Below, in pieces: positions 40,925 to 49,936 of a stretch of DNA of 64,000 nucleotides. Origin of the DNA: Desertimonas flava (GTDB taxonomy: Bacteria; Actinomycetota; Acidimicrobiia; Acidimicrobiales; Ilumatobacteraceae); assembly GCF_003426815.1 (NCBI RefSeq), contig NZ_QKYK01000017.1, positions 1 to 64,000 of the forward strand. The letters run 5' to 3'. The translations under genes and the position numbers were made by a program. The stretch's first letter is position 1. Each line of letters opens with the position of its first letter. The notes under the pieces were generated by a model. That model ran no database searches, was not told the origin of the DNA, and was given only the letters and a program-made list of their open reading frames with translations.

Positions 40925-41638
40925 CTAGAACCACTCCCAACGGTCGGGAGCTCCCGCCAACTCGACACCGGTCCGGTCGGCGACGACCGCTCCACCGCGT
41001 AGCACGATCGCTCGATCGGCGATGTCGAGGGCGCGATCGACGTGCTGTTCGACGAACAGCACCGCCGTTGCGTGCGCGTTGCTCCATGCCGTGAGCACTT
41101 CGAGGATCTCGTCGAAGAGGCGTGGCGAGATGCCGAGCGACAGCTCGTCGAGCACGAGCAGGCGGGGCCTCGACAGCATCGCCATCGCCAGGCCCAGCAT
41201 GCGTTGCTGGCCTCCGCTGAGGGTGCCGGCCCGTTGCCGGAGGCGTTGGCCGAGCACCGGGAACAACGCCGACACCTCGTCGGCCGGCTCGGTCGACCGA
41301 GAACGGCGGGGAAGGACGTACGTGCCCATCGTCAGGTTCTTCGCGACGCTCAGCTCGGGGAACACGAAGTGCTGCTGCGGGCTGTACGCCATGCCGGCGT
41401 CGATCCGCGTCGGTGTGTCGGCGGACGTGACGTCGACGCCGCCGAACTCGATCACGCCGGAGCGGGGCTCGACGAGACCGAGGACCGTCTTGAGCAGCGT
41501 GGACTTGCCGGCGCCGTTGTGGCCGATGACGGCGACGACCTCACCGACGCCGACGGTGAGGTCGACGTCGAACAACACGTCGCGGGATCCGTACCCGGCG
41601 CTGATGCCCCGAACGCCCAGCAGCGTCTCGCCCGTCAC
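40925..41638 (-). CDS. livF: branched-chain amino acid-type ABC transporter ATPase (LivF), cluster I
   Basis: The 237-residue ATPase has Walker A GHNGAGKSTLL near 38, signature LSGGQQRMLGLA near 138, Walker B LLVLDELSLG near 159 (the usual DEP is DEL here) and the LivF-specific SPQQHFVFPELSV near 86. It is the last gene of liv cluster I; the GTG at 41638 overlaps the fused LivMG gene by 4 nt. In this setting the importer may carry an organic acid rather than leucine-type amino acids. Confidence 0.9.
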   Translation of the reverse strand: MTGETLLGVRGISAGYGSRDVLFDVDLTVGVGEVVAVIGHNGAGKSTLLKTVLGLVEPRSGVIEFGGVDVTSADTPTRIDAGMAYSPQQHFVFPELSVAKNLTMGTYVLPRRSRSTEPADEVSALFPVLGQRLRQRAGTLSGGQQRMLGLAMAMLSRPRLLVLDELSLGISPRLFDEILEVLTAWSNAHATAVLFVEQHVDRALDIADRAIVLRGGAVVADRTGVELAGAPDRWEWF

Positions 41639-43359
41639 GCCCGCTCCCGTGCCGGGCCGCCGAAGTAGCTCTCGACCAGGGCCGGGCTGGCCATCAAGTG
41701 GTCGACGGTGTCCACGGCGACGATGCGTCCCTCGTCGAGGAAGTACGCCCGGCCCTCGAGGCGGCGGATCACATCGAGATTGTGCTCGACCAGACATACG
41801 GTCCGGCCCGACCCCGCCAAAGTCCTGACGACGTCGAGCATCATCGACACCCGTCCGGGATCGGTGCCGGCCGAGGGTTCGTCGAGCAGCATCACGGTCG
41901 ATCCCATGGCGAGCAGACGGGCGAGCGCCACCAACTTCTGGTCGCCGAACGCGAGATCGTTGACCGGCCGGTCGGCCAGATGATCGAGGCGCACGAAGCT
42001 GAGACACTCAGCCGCAATTCGCCGCGCTGCGTCCTCGCCTCCGCGAACCCGAGCGGGAGCGAGGAACAGCGGTCCGAGTCGCTCGCCGGGTTGTTCGGGC
42101 ACGGCGACGACGACGTTGTCGAACACGCTCATCGTCTGGAAGAGGCGCACGTCCTGGAACGTGCGCCCGACCCCGGCCCGAGCGGTGCGGTACGACGGCT
42201 GACCGGTCAGGTCGAGCTCACCGAGCGTGACCGTTCCGCCGTCGGGTCGTAGATCGCCGGTGAGGACGTTGAACAGGGTCGACTTGCCGGCGCCGTTGGG
42301 TCCGATGAGCGCCGTGATCTGCCCTTCAGGGAGCTCGATGTCGACGTCGTCGAGCGCGGCGATGGCGCCGAATCGCTTGCTCAGGGCACGGCCGCCGAGG
42401 CGGCGCCCGGCCCCGGCCGGAGTTGAGACCACCGAGTCGCCACCCGGTGCGACGGCTTCTGGCAGGGGAGGGGCACCGCCGAACAGGCGACCGACGTGAC
42501 GCGACTCTCTCAGCAGACCGGCAGGCCGGTAGCGCACGAGGAGGATCAGGGCGACGCCGTAGGCGACGTTGCGAATGGGAGCCGCGTTGTCACCGCCGAT
42601 GTCGAGCTTGGCGAGGATGTCGGGCAGGGAGATCAGCGCCGCCGCGGCGATGACCGACCCGACCGGGTTGGCTGTCCCGCCGAGCACGACGATGGCGGCG
42701 ACGAGCATCGCGGCATCGAGCCCGAACGACGTGGGGCTCACGAATTCGAGGTAGGAGCCCCACAGCGCGCCCACGAGCCCGGCCATCGCAGCGCTGATGG
42801 CGAACACCTGGAACTGGAACCGCACGACCCGCTTGCCGAGCGCCGATGTGGCACGCGGATCGTCGCGGATCGCCTTCAGCACCCGTCCGTAGGGTGACTC
42901 GCCCAGTCGCCACACGACCGCGAGGATCACCGCCGTGACGACACTCAGCACCGGGACCCACGCCACGACCGACTGCGGGGACAGGCCGAAGAGCGACGCC
43001 GGTTCGATCGGAAAGAGCCCAGTCGCCCCGCCCGTCACGTCGACCCACGAGCGCGCCACCTGGTTGCCGATGGACAGGACGGCCAGCGTCATCAGCACGA
43101 CGTACTCGCCGCTCATGCGCAGTGACGCCAGCGCCACGACCAGCCCTGCCACCGCGCTGGCCAGCACGGCCACCGTCGTGGCTGGCACGAAGGGCCACTC
43201 GTGGGTCCGGGTGAGCACGGCCATCGTGTAGGCGCCGAGGCCGAAGAAGGCGGCATGGGCCAGCGACAGGTAGCCGAGATAGCCCATCACGAGATTGAGC
43301 GAGATGGCGAGGGCGCCGAACACCAGCGCCTGGTTGACGACGTCGACCCACAGCTCCAT
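41635..43359 (-). CDS. fused LivM permease-LivG ATPase, cluster I
   Basis: The 574-residue protein joins a LivM-type permease (about 1-285; LNLVMGYLGYLSLAHAAFFG near 21-40, ESPYGRVLKAIRDDP near 153) to a LivG-type ATPase (about 325-570; Walker A GPNGAGKST near 355, a TFQDVRLFQTM segment, Walker B MLLDEPSAGTDP near 490). A linker of about 40 residues (285-325) connects them. The reading frame is continuous and matches the fusion in cluster II, so it is a true fusion and not a missed stop. Confidence 0.9.
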   Translation of the reverse strand: MELWVDVVNQALVFGALAISLNLVMGYLGYLSLAHAAFFGLGAYTMAVLTRTHEWPFVPATTVAVLASAVAGLVVALASLRMSGEYVVLMTLAVLSIGNQVARSWVDVTGGATGLFPIEPASLFGLSPQSVVAWVPVLSVVTAVILAVVWRLGESPYGRVLKAIRDDPRATSALGKRVVRFQFQVFAISAAMAGLVGALWGSYLEFVSPTSFGLDAAMLVAAIVVLGGTANPVGSVIAAAALISLPDILAKLDIGGDNAAPIRNVAYGVALILLVRYRPAGLLRESRHVGRLFGGAPPLPEAVAPGGDSVVSTPAGAGRRLGGRALSKRFGAIAALDDVDIELPEGQITALIGPNGAGKSTLFNVLTGDLRPDGGTVTLGELDLTGQPSYRTARAGVGRTFQDVRLFQTMSVFDNVVVAVPEQPGERLGPLFLAPARVRGGEDAARRIAAECLSFVRLDHLADRPVNDLAFGDQKLVALARLLAMGSTVMLLDEPSAGTDPGRVSMMLDVVRTLAGSGRTVCLVEHNLDVIRRLEGRAYFLDEGRIVAVDTVDHLMASPALVESYFGGPARERA

Positions 43360-43360
43360 G

Positions 43361-44233
43361 TCAGCTCGCGGTCCGGAACAGGCCCTGTGGGCGCAGCAGG
43401 AGGATCGCCAGGAGGACGACGAGAGCGATCGTCGGCTGCCAGTGGCCGGGCAGCCACAGGCCGCCCATGCTCTGGGCCAGTCCGAGAATCAGGCCGCCGG
43501 CGGCGGAGCCGAGCAGGCTGCCGGCCCCGCCGAGGAACATCGCGATCAGCCCCGAGACGACCACGCTGAGCCCCATCGACGGGTTGATCGCCGACGTCGA
43601 CGCCACGTACAGCCCTGCCACGCCGACGAGGGCTGACCCGACGACGAAGGCCAGCAGGTGCACGCGCTCGACGCGGACCCCTACACCGCGAGCCAGTTCG
43701 ACGTTAGTGCGTACGGCGCTGGTCGACGACCCCCACCGCGTGAAGCGGTCGGCCGCCCACACCACGGCGATGCTGAGCCAGGCGACGGCAATGAGGCCGA
43801 CGTCGAGCCGGGTGATCGCTGCCGAGCCGATCAGGTACACCTCGGATGGAATCAACTGGAGCCCGCGATTCCCGGCGCCGAGCACGATCTGGAGCACGTT
43901 GACTCCTGCCACGTAGAGCCCCATCGACACGAGGAACATGCCGAGGTCGCCAGTGCCCGCTCGCCGCATCGGCCTGTACACGAATGCCTGAGCGGCCGCC
44001 CCGGACGCCGCCGCCGCCACGATGGCTGCGGCGGCGGCGAACACGATCGGGGTGCCGAGATCGTCGACCAGCAACACGGCGGTGTACGACGCCACGACGA
44101 TCGACAGGACGTGGGCGAAGTGGAAGACCCGCGCCGTGCCGTAGATCACCGACCAGCTCACGCCGACGAGCGCGAACAGGCTGCCGTTGACGATGCCGTC
44201 CAAGAAGAGCTGGAGGGCGAGCCGGCCCCTCAC
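43361..44233 (-). CDS. livH: branched-chain amino acid-type ABC transporter permease (LivH), cluster I
   Basis: This 290-residue membrane protein has about eight helices and LivH features: GIVNGSLFALVGVSWSVIYG near 13-32, PMRRAGTGDLGMFLVSMG near 88, and a C-terminal GHWQPTIALVVLLAILLLRPQG. It forms the channel with the LivM half of the downstream fusion. GTG start at 44233; it lies 3 nt after livK. The LivM-LivG fusion starts after a 1-nt gap. Confidence 0.9.
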   Translation of the reverse strand: MRGRLALQLFLDGIVNGSLFALVGVSWSVIYGTARVFHFAHVLSIVVASYTAVLLVDDLGTPIVFAAAAAIVAAAASGAAAQAFVYRPMRRAGTGDLGMFLVSMGLYVAGVNVLQIVLGAGNRGLQLIPSEVYLIGSAAITRLDVGLIAVAWLSIAVVWAADRFTRWGSSTSAVRTNVELARGVGVRVERVHLLAFVVGSALVGVAGLYVASTSAINPSMGLSVVVSGLIAMFLGGAGSLLGSAAGGLILGLAQSMGGLWLPGHWQPTIALVVLLAILLLRPQGLFRTAS

Positions 44234-44236
44234 TTG

Positions 44237-45514
44237 CTACGCACCGGCGAGGTCGGCGAGTGTGCGGCCCACCTGGAGCTCACCGTCGGCGATCACCCCG
44301 ACCGGGACGGCGACGTGGCCCTCGACGACCGACACCAGGAACGGTCGTTGGTAGCCGTGGGTCTCGGTGTCCCAGACGTACGGCGTGCCGATGATCGATG
44401 TCGGTGTGGCCGGGTCGGCGATGAATGCGTCGTACAGCGCCTCGCGGTCGTTGGGGTCCGCCCCGGCCCGCACGGCACGGGCCACGAGGTCGGCGATCAA
44501 CCAGGTGTTCTCGTAGAACATCGACGCGAACGGCTCGGGGTCAGTGCCGTAGGTCTCCCGGAAACCGTCGACGAAGAGGCGGTTGAACGGGTGATCCAGC
44601 TCGGGGTCGAGGGCGTAGGTGATCGCCACGTATCCCTCGTCGGCGTCACCGGTGATCGCCTCGAACTGCGGATCGAACTCACTGCCCATGATCGTCCCCT
44701 CGAAGCCGCGATCGCGCAGCGCCGTGATGACGTTGGCGTTGTCGGGGCCGAACAGCACGAGGAACACGACGTCCGGCTCTCCGGCCAGGGCGCGTGCGAT
44801 CTGGGGGCCGACGTTCGACGATCCGATGTCGACGAGTTCGGTGGCGTCGACCGACCCACCGAGCTCCTCCCACCGGGCTGTGATCTCCTCGCCCGCGGCG
44901 ATCCCGGTGGCCGTATTCCAGGCGATGATCGCTGCTGTGGTCGCCTCGGGCGACGTCTCGTGCACATAGTCGGCCATGAAGCGCAACGGCGCCTGGCCGT
45001 CGGGGCCGCCCATCCACAGGTACTCGCCCGCGCCCAGCTGTTCGGGCGTCGCCCCCGCCGGATTGAACGTGAGGAGCCCGGCGTCGTCGATGATCGGCAC
45101 GATGGCGATCGAGGCCTCGGGGAACGAGGTCTGGGCGATCGGGGTGCCGTCGTCGACGAGCTGCCGGGCCGCCGAGATCGCAGCCTCCGGCGTGCCGCTC
45201 GCGTTGTCGACGCGGTTGAACGTGATCGTCGGTCCGCCGGCTGCCGCGATCTGGGCGGCCGCGAGGTCGGACCCGTTGCGGAAGAGGTCGGCGTACGACG
45301 CCGCTCCGCCCGTGAGCGGCAGGATCTGGCCGACCTCGAGGGTGACGTCCGACAGGTCGACGTCGGACCAGTCGTACCCCGACGGGTTGGCTGCGGGGCC
45401 GGCGTCGGCGGGAACGCTGGTGCCGGCCACCGACGTCGTGGCGAGCACGAGTGGAGCGAGTAGGCCGGCGGTGGCGGTCACCGCTAGACGGCGGCCGCGA
45501 TGGACGTGGAACAT
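44237..45514 (-). CDS. livK: branched-chain amino acid-type ABC solute-binding protein (LivK), cluster I
   Basis: The 425-residue exported protein has a signal peptide (RGRRLAVTATAGLLAPLVLA, 6-25) and the Peripla_BP_6 pattern: QILPLTGGAASYADLFRNG near 63, a NASGTPEAAISAARQLVDDG segment near 105, and VVFLVLFGPDNAN near 250. It also shares a YDWSDVDLSDVTLEVGQ opening with the cluster II protein (YDWSDLDLADVTVDVGQ), showing that they are paralogues. The SD GGGGGAG lies 5 nt upstream of the ATG. Its promoter is TTGACA-17-CACTAT at 45616-45588. Confidence 0.9.
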   Translation of the reverse strand: MFHVHRGRRLAVTATAGLLAPLVLATTSVAGTSVPADAGPAANPSGYDWSDVDLSDVTLEVGQILPLTGGAASYADLFRNGSDLAAAQIAAAGGPTITFNRVDNASGTPEAAISAARQLVDDGTPIAQTSFPEASIAIVPIIDDAGLLTFNPAGATPEQLGAGEYLWMGGPDGQAPLRFMADYVHETSPEATTAAIIAWNTATGIAAGEEITARWEELGGSVDATELVDIGSSNVGPQIARALAGEPDVVFLVLFGPDNANVITALRDRGFEGTIMGSEFDPQFEAITGDADEGYVAITYALDPELDHPFNRLFVDGFRETYGTDPEPFASMFYENTWLIADLVARAVRAGADPNDREALYDAFIADPATPTSIIGTPYVWDTETHGYQRPFLVSVVEGHVAVPVGVIADGELQVGRTLADLAGA

Positions 45515-45587
45515 GAGTACTCCCCCTGGTCAGGGACCGGCGATCCCCGGTCCGGACGCCCTCTGGCGCCTCGCGCTGTGGCTCGTT

Positions 45588-45624
45588 ATAGTGCGCTTAT
45601 TCGTTTTTGATGTCAATAACGAAA
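45588..45624 (-). promoter_or_regulatory. promoter of liv cluster I with shared 16-bp element (copy A)
   Basis: On the - strand, TTTCGTTATTGACATC (45624-45609) contains the -35 TTGACA (45616-45611). A 17-bp spacer leads to CACTAT (45593-45588). The same 16-mer recurs at 52769 and 59084. An inverted TTCGTT/AACGAA pair flanks the -35. The element lies between livK and the divergent hydrolase at 45662 and could govern both. Confidence 0.65.
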
Positions 45625-45661
45625 TCGAGCGTCGAACGCTTCACACCATTGGGGGATCGCG

Positions 45662-46564
45662 ATGTCTGCACGGGCCGAATTGGAAGCCGCCCTGGCTCCG
45701 TTGATGGAAGGAGTCGTCGAAGGCGAGCCGACGCTCGCCACGCAGCGGGAGGGTCAGGACCGCTTCGGTGATCTGATCCCGTTGCCCGACGGCGCCCGAG
45801 TCCGTGACGACACGCTGGGCGGTGTCCCGGTGCGGTACATCGAGTTCGACGGCACCGCCCAGGGACCGGTGCTCTTCTACCTCCACGGTGGGGGCTACAC
45901 GATCGGCTCGTTGCGAAGCCATCAGGGCTTCGTCGGCACGTTCGCCGGGCTGGCCGGTGGCTGGTCGGTGCAGGTCGACTATCGGCTCGGTCCGGAGCAC
46001 CCCCATCCTGCAGCTGTCGACGACGCCGTCGCCGCCTACCTGGCCCTGGTGGAGTCAGGCGTCGACCCTGGTCGCATCGTCGTCTCGGGCGATTCCGCCG
46101 GCGGCGGATTGTCCCTGGCGCTCCTCGTCGCCCTCCGGGACGGCGGGCATCCGCAACCGGCCGGCGCCACGCTGATGTCCCCGTGGACCGACCTGAGCTT
46201 CACGGGCGAGTCGATGACGACCAACAAGGCGGTCGACACGATGGTCATGATCGAGTTCATCAGCGTGATGGCGAACGACTACATGGCCGACGGTGACCCG
46301 ACCAACCCGCTGATCTCACCGGTCTACGCCGACCTCACCGGACTGGCTCCCCTGCAGCTTCACGTCGGCGGCGACGAGATCCTGCTCGACGACTCGCAGC
46401 GCATCGCCGATCACGCCGCCGCGGTCGGCGTGCCGTGCGACCTGCACGTCTGGCCCGAGATGCTCCACATCTTCCCGTACTTCGCTCCGCTGCTCCCGCA
46501 GGGCCACGTCTCGTGGCAAGCGCTCGGGATGATGGTCGACTTCGTCAAGGAGCACGCGGCGTGA
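45662..46564 (+). CDS. alpha/beta hydrolase, hormone-sensitive lipase family
   Basis: This 300-residue esterase has the HSL-family oxyanion motif YLHGGGYTIG near 79, the nucleophile elbow GDSAGGGLS near 142-150, the catalytic Asp in VGGDEILLDDS near 238 and His near 268 (WPEMLHIFPY). It would hydrolyse a carboxylic ester in the cytosol. GGGGGA lies 5 nt before the ATG. It is divergent from liv cluster I across the shared operator and is followed by a second hydrolase overlapping by 4 nt. Confidence 0.9.
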   Translation: MSARAELEAALAPLMEGVVEGEPTLATQREGQDRFGDLIPLPDGARVRDDTLGGVPVRYIEFDGTAQGPVLFYLHGGGYTIGSLRSHQGFVGTFAGLAGGWSVQVDYRLGPEHPHPAAVDDAVAAYLALVESGVDPGRIVVSGDSAGGGLSLALLVALRDGGHPQPAGATLMSPWTDLSFTGESMTTNKAVDTMVMIEFISVMANDYMADGDPTNPLISPVYADLTGLAPLQLHVGGDEILLDDSQRIADHAAAVGVPCDLHVWPEMLHIFPYFAPLLPQGHVSWQALGMMVDFVKEHAA

Positions 46565-47685
46565 CCGACGTGACGAGAACGTTCGTCGGCCTGCCGTCAC
46601 CGATCGTCGGGCGCGCCGGAGCCGGTGGCTATCCGTGCCAGGGCATCTACCACGCGCCGACGGGGGTCCAGCCGACGACTGCCTTCATCGCCACGCACTA
46701 CAACGTCGACTTCTCCGAGCACTACCTCGCCGATCACCTGGCGGAGCGGGGCTACGGCTTCCTCGGGTGGAACACCCGGTTTCGCGGCGCCGAGCCGTAC
46801 TTCCTCCTCGACCACGCCCTGGCCGAGATCGCCGTCGGTGTGCGCTGGCTGCGTGAGCAGGGCGTCGAACGTGTCGTCTTGCTCGGCAACTCGGGAGGCG
46901 GATCGCTGATGTCCGCCTACCACTCCCAGTCGCGCTCGGTGACCATCCGCCCGGCGATCGGTCGGCCGCTCGTCCCGCAGATCGAGGACCTGCCCGCGGC
47001 CGACCTCTTCGTGTTCGTGGCGGCCCATCCCGGCCGGCCCGAGATCCTCACCGACTGGCTCGACCCGAGCGTCATCGACGAGCACGACCCGCTGGCCCCG
47101 CGCGACGAGAACCTCGACCTGTTCAACGGCACCGTCCAGCCGCCGTACTCCGACGAGTTCGTGGCCCGCTATCGGGCCGGGCAACGGGCCCGCAACGAAC
47201 GGCTGACGACGTGGTGCCTCGAGCGCCTCGACGAGCTCCGTTCCGAGGGGATCGGCGATCAGCTCTTCGTGATGCGGCGCACCTGGGCCGACCCCCGGTT
47301 CGTCGATCCCACCATCGATCCGTCAGCGCGTCCGACGCCGCACTGCTACCTCGGTGACCCGGCGAAGGCCAACGCCGGGGTCTTCGGGATCGGCACCGTG
47401 AGCACGCTGCGCACGTGGCTCAACATGTGGAGCCTCACGGAGTCCGACTGTCGCGGCGCTCAGCACCTCGAACGGCTCGAGCTGCCGACGCTTCTCGTGC
47501 AGCCCGATGCCGACTCGGGTGTGTTCCCCCTGCAGGCCGAGGAGATCCTCGGGTCCATCGGCGCCGTTGACAAGCAGATGGTCACGCTGCCCGGTGACCA
47601 CTACTTCCAGGGCGAGGGTCAGCGATCCGCGCTCGCCGACGTCGTGGCCGAGTGGACCGCAGCCCACGGAGCCGGGCCGGCGTGA
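46561..47685 (+). CDS. alpha/beta hydrolase fold protein
   Basis: The 374-residue protein has a nucleophile elbow GNSGGGSLMSA near 108-118, an Asp in VQPDADSGVFP near 323 and a His in LPGDHYFQG near 349, a plausible Ser-Asp-His triad. I do not recognise a narrower family; the long insert between strand and Asp (about 130-310) is larger than in simple esterases and may form a lid. GTG start at 46561. It is probably translated with the HSL-type hydrolase before it. Confidence 0.8.
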   Translation: MTDVTRTFVGLPSPIVGRAGAGGYPCQGIYHAPTGVQPTTAFIATHYNVDFSEHYLADHLAERGYGFLGWNTRFRGAEPYFLLDHALAEIAVGVRWLREQGVERVVLLGNSGGGSLMSAYHSQSRSVTIRPAIGRPLVPQIEDLPAADLFVFVAAHPGRPEILTDWLDPSVIDEHDPLAPRDENLDLFNGTVQPPYSDEFVARYRAGQRARNERLTTWCLERLDELRSEGIGDQLFVMRRTWADPRFVDPTIDPSARPTPHCYLGDPAKANAGVFGIGTVSTLRTWLNMWSLTESDCRGAQHLERLELPTLLVQPDADSGVFPLQAEEILGSIGAVDKQMVTLPGDHYFQGEGQRSALADVVAEWTAAHGAGPA

Positions 47686-47733
47686 CGTCGACGGGTGGGT
47701 GGAGATCCTTCGCCCTCCCGTCCTCCTCCCGGG

Positions 47734-48213
47734 TCAGCTCGTGGTAGGAGCCGACAGGTCGTTGCGGGGGCGGCGGAGATACTCGCGACCATCGCTGCCT
47801 TCGTTGCCGTGCAGGACGATCGAGTGTTCGCAGAATCGCCAGCGGCCCTCGTCGAGGCGCAGGGCGGACCGGTACGAACCGAGCGCCCAGAACGTGTCGC
47901 CGTCGAGCTTGCGATGCCACGCCTGCACGTAGGCGGTGGCGTGCACGACGTCGCCGTCGACCGAACGCACCCGCACCTGGCTGATGTGATGGCTCGTCTC
48001 CCGGAAGAGGCCGAGGAGGCGACGGGCGTGCCCGGCGATCCACTCCCGACTCGGCACCGGCCGGCCGCCGTCGAAGCGGCAGTCGTTCGTGAAGTTGGCG
48101 GCGAAGGCCTCGGGGTCGGCGTCGTCGGCGGCCTCGGCGTAGTCGTAGTACGCCTCGCTGACGACACGCAGCAGCTCGGGATCTCGCGAATCGAGTGCGG
48201 TCGGTTCGGTCAT
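47734..48213 (-). CDS. SnoaL/NTF2-like (nuclear transport factor 2 fold) protein
   Basis: This 159-residue protein has the NTF2-like pattern: YYDYAEAADDADPEAFAANF near 22-41, then CRFDGG, RSVDGDVVHATAYVQAW near 82 and GRWRFCEHSI near 122. Such small cone-shaped proteins include steroid isomerases, polyketide cyclases and dioxygenase beta subunits; this one may be a dehydratase or isomerase of the local pathway. The ATG at 48213 has AAGGGGAA 8 nt upstream. It is downstream of the SMP-30 gene. Confidence 0.8.
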   Translation of the reverse strand: MTEPTALDSRDPELLRVVSEAYYDYAEAADDADPEAFAANFTNDCRFDGGRPVPSREWIAGHARRLLGLFRETSHHISQVRVRSVDGDVVHATAYVQAWHRKLDGDTFWALGSYRSALRLDEGRWRFCEHSIVLHGNEGSDGREYLRRPRNDLSAPTTS

Positions 48214-48271
48214 GAGTGGTTCCCCTTGTCGGTGTGGCGGTGGATGATGGCGGCGACTGGCTGCTTCGGGG

Positions 48272-49936
48272 TCACGAGGCCGTGGCGCGTCGGATGCTGC
48301 CGTCGCCGTCACAGCCGATCACGAGCGTCCTGGGGTCCTCGGCGTACAACGACGCCGAGCGGCCGCGGCGGTCGGATCGTCGGGGCATGCCGATGGCGAG
48401 GTCGGCGGCGACGACGTCGCGTCGGTCGTCGGGGGCGACGAGCACGACCCGGCGGGTGCCCACCTCGGAAACGGCGACGCCGTCGGCCAGCACGGCGACC
48501 GCCTCAGGTTGGGCCAGGCCGCCGTGGTGGCGGACCTCGCCGACGGTCCACACGGCGATCGTTCCGGTCACGCGGTCGCACGCCGCCACCTGAGCATCGT
48601 CGGCGGACACGGCGATGGCGTCGACCTGGTCGAGCCCGACTTCGATCTCCCTGACCCGGGCTCCGTCGCGATCGAGTTGGACGACGCGCCCGTCGATGGC
48701 GGCGTACAGCGCCGAGCGAGATGCTGCGAGGGCGCTCGCCCCGCCCGACGTGAGACCGAGGATCTGCTCGCTCATCGACCCCGCGGTCGTCACGACGCTG
48801 CGGGTGGCCAACGTCGCCGGATCGATGGCGAGGATCTCGCCGGCCATCGTCAGGGCGAACAGCTCGTCGCCGATGCGTGCGGCGGCACTGGCCACGAACT
48901 GCTGTCCGGCGAGCAGTCTGGTGAGGCGATCGATGCGTCCGTCACGATCGACGCGCAGGATGCTGTTGTGGTCGGCGACGAGCAACGCGGAGTCGTCCCA
49001 ACGGGCGATCGAGCCCGGCCCCAGGAGCCCGCCGGGGGCGATCACCGCCGTGCGCAGGCCAGTGGTCGGATCCCACCGCTCGACCCGGGCCTCGACGAAG
49101 TTCGAGGTGTACAGCGCGCCCGCTGCGTCGAAGCAGAAGTTGTCGATCGTCGGCCCGGGAGCGGCGAGCGGCTGCCGGTGGCCGGAGACGAGGTCGACGG
49201 CGACGACCTCGCCAGTGCCGGCGTCGGCGACGACGAGCCGGCCGTCGGCGGCGAACTTCACGGCCGTCGGTAGGGCGAACCGGTCGGCCACCGTGGTCAC
49301 CTCGGGGTCGTCGGGATCGGTCGCCGCGACAGCGCCGGAGAACACCTGCGGGAAGTACAGGCGCCCGTCGGGCCCGCGCTCCATCCCGTTGAGCCAGTCG
49401 TACCCCTCGGCGATCACCCGGTACCGATTGAGCTCGTGGCGATCGAGCTCGAGGACACGACCACCCTCGCGCATCTCGTCCACGAAGAGTCGGTCGGTCG
49501 CCGGGTCGAGAGCGATGCCGTTGGGGGCGATCGTGTCGTCGAGCAGCACTTGGTACCGCTCGCCCGCACGGAGGCTCACCCGGTTGTTGAGCGTCTCCGT
49601 GACGAAGCAGGTACCGGCCGAATCGAACACGAGGTCGTCCGGCCCCTCCATCGGTGAGCCCATCGGGTCGGCGATGTCGAGCCGGCCGGTCGCCGGATCC
49701 CACGCCGAGATCTGGTCGCCGTTCACCTCCGTGATCCACAGCCGGCCATCGGGGGCGATGCGGATGCCGTTGGAGACGTACAGCTGGTTCGGCGCGACGA
49801 TCGTGGTCAACGTCCAGCCGGCGCCCGGACGCGGCTCGTACTCCTCGTAGTGCGACCAGCGGGAGCGGAGATCGGTGTCCATGTGGTCCATGTGGAGAGT
49901 CCTGTCGTCGGGCGTGTCGGTCGAGGTGACGCTCAC
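48272..49936 (-). CDS. SMP-30/gluconolactonase-like beta-propeller, double length
   Basis: The 554-residue protein is full of propeller-blade repeats (IAPDGRLWITEVNG near 60, GPDDLVF near 97, APNGIALDPATDRLFVDE near 138, NGMERGPDGRLYFPQ near 180, FAADGRLVVADAGTGEV near 218, DNFCFDAAGALYTSN near 261). SMP-30 lactonases are normally about 300 residues with one six-bladed propeller; this one has enough blades for two. It probably hydrolyses a lactone or ester. It ends 59 nt upstream of the NTF2-like gene and overlaps the acyl-CoA ligase gene by 4 nt. Confidence 0.82.
   Translation of the reverse strand: MSVTSTDTPDDRTLHMDHMDTDLRSRWSHYEEYEPRPGAGWTLTTIVAPNQLYVSNGIRIAPDGRLWITEVNGDQISAWDPATGRLDIADPMGSPMEGPDDLVFDSAGTCFVTETLNNRVSLRAGERYQVLLDDTIAPNGIALDPATDRLFVDEMREGGRVLELDRHELNRYRVIAEGYDWLNGMERGPDGRLYFPQVFSGAVAATDPDDPEVTTVADRFALPTAVKFAADGRLVVADAGTGEVVAVDLVSGHRQPLAAPGPTIDNFCFDAAGALYTSNFVEARVERWDPTTGLRTAVIAPGGLLGPGSIARWDDSALLVADHNSILRVDRDGRIDRLTRLLAGQQFVASAAARIGDELFALTMAGEILAIDPATLATRSVVTTAGSMSEQILGLTSGGASALAASRSALYAAIDGRVVQLDRDGARVREIEVGLDQVDAIAVSADDAQVAACDRVTGTIAVWTVGEVRHHGGLAQPEAVAVLADGVAVSEVGTRRVVLVAPDDRRDVVAADLAIGMPRRSDRRGRSASLYAEDPRTLVIGCDGDGSIRRATAS

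Noticed and set aside
41635-43359. A lost stop codon or frameshift joining livM and livG.
   Set aside because: The same fusion with a similar linker occurs in cluster II, so it is an inherited arrangement.
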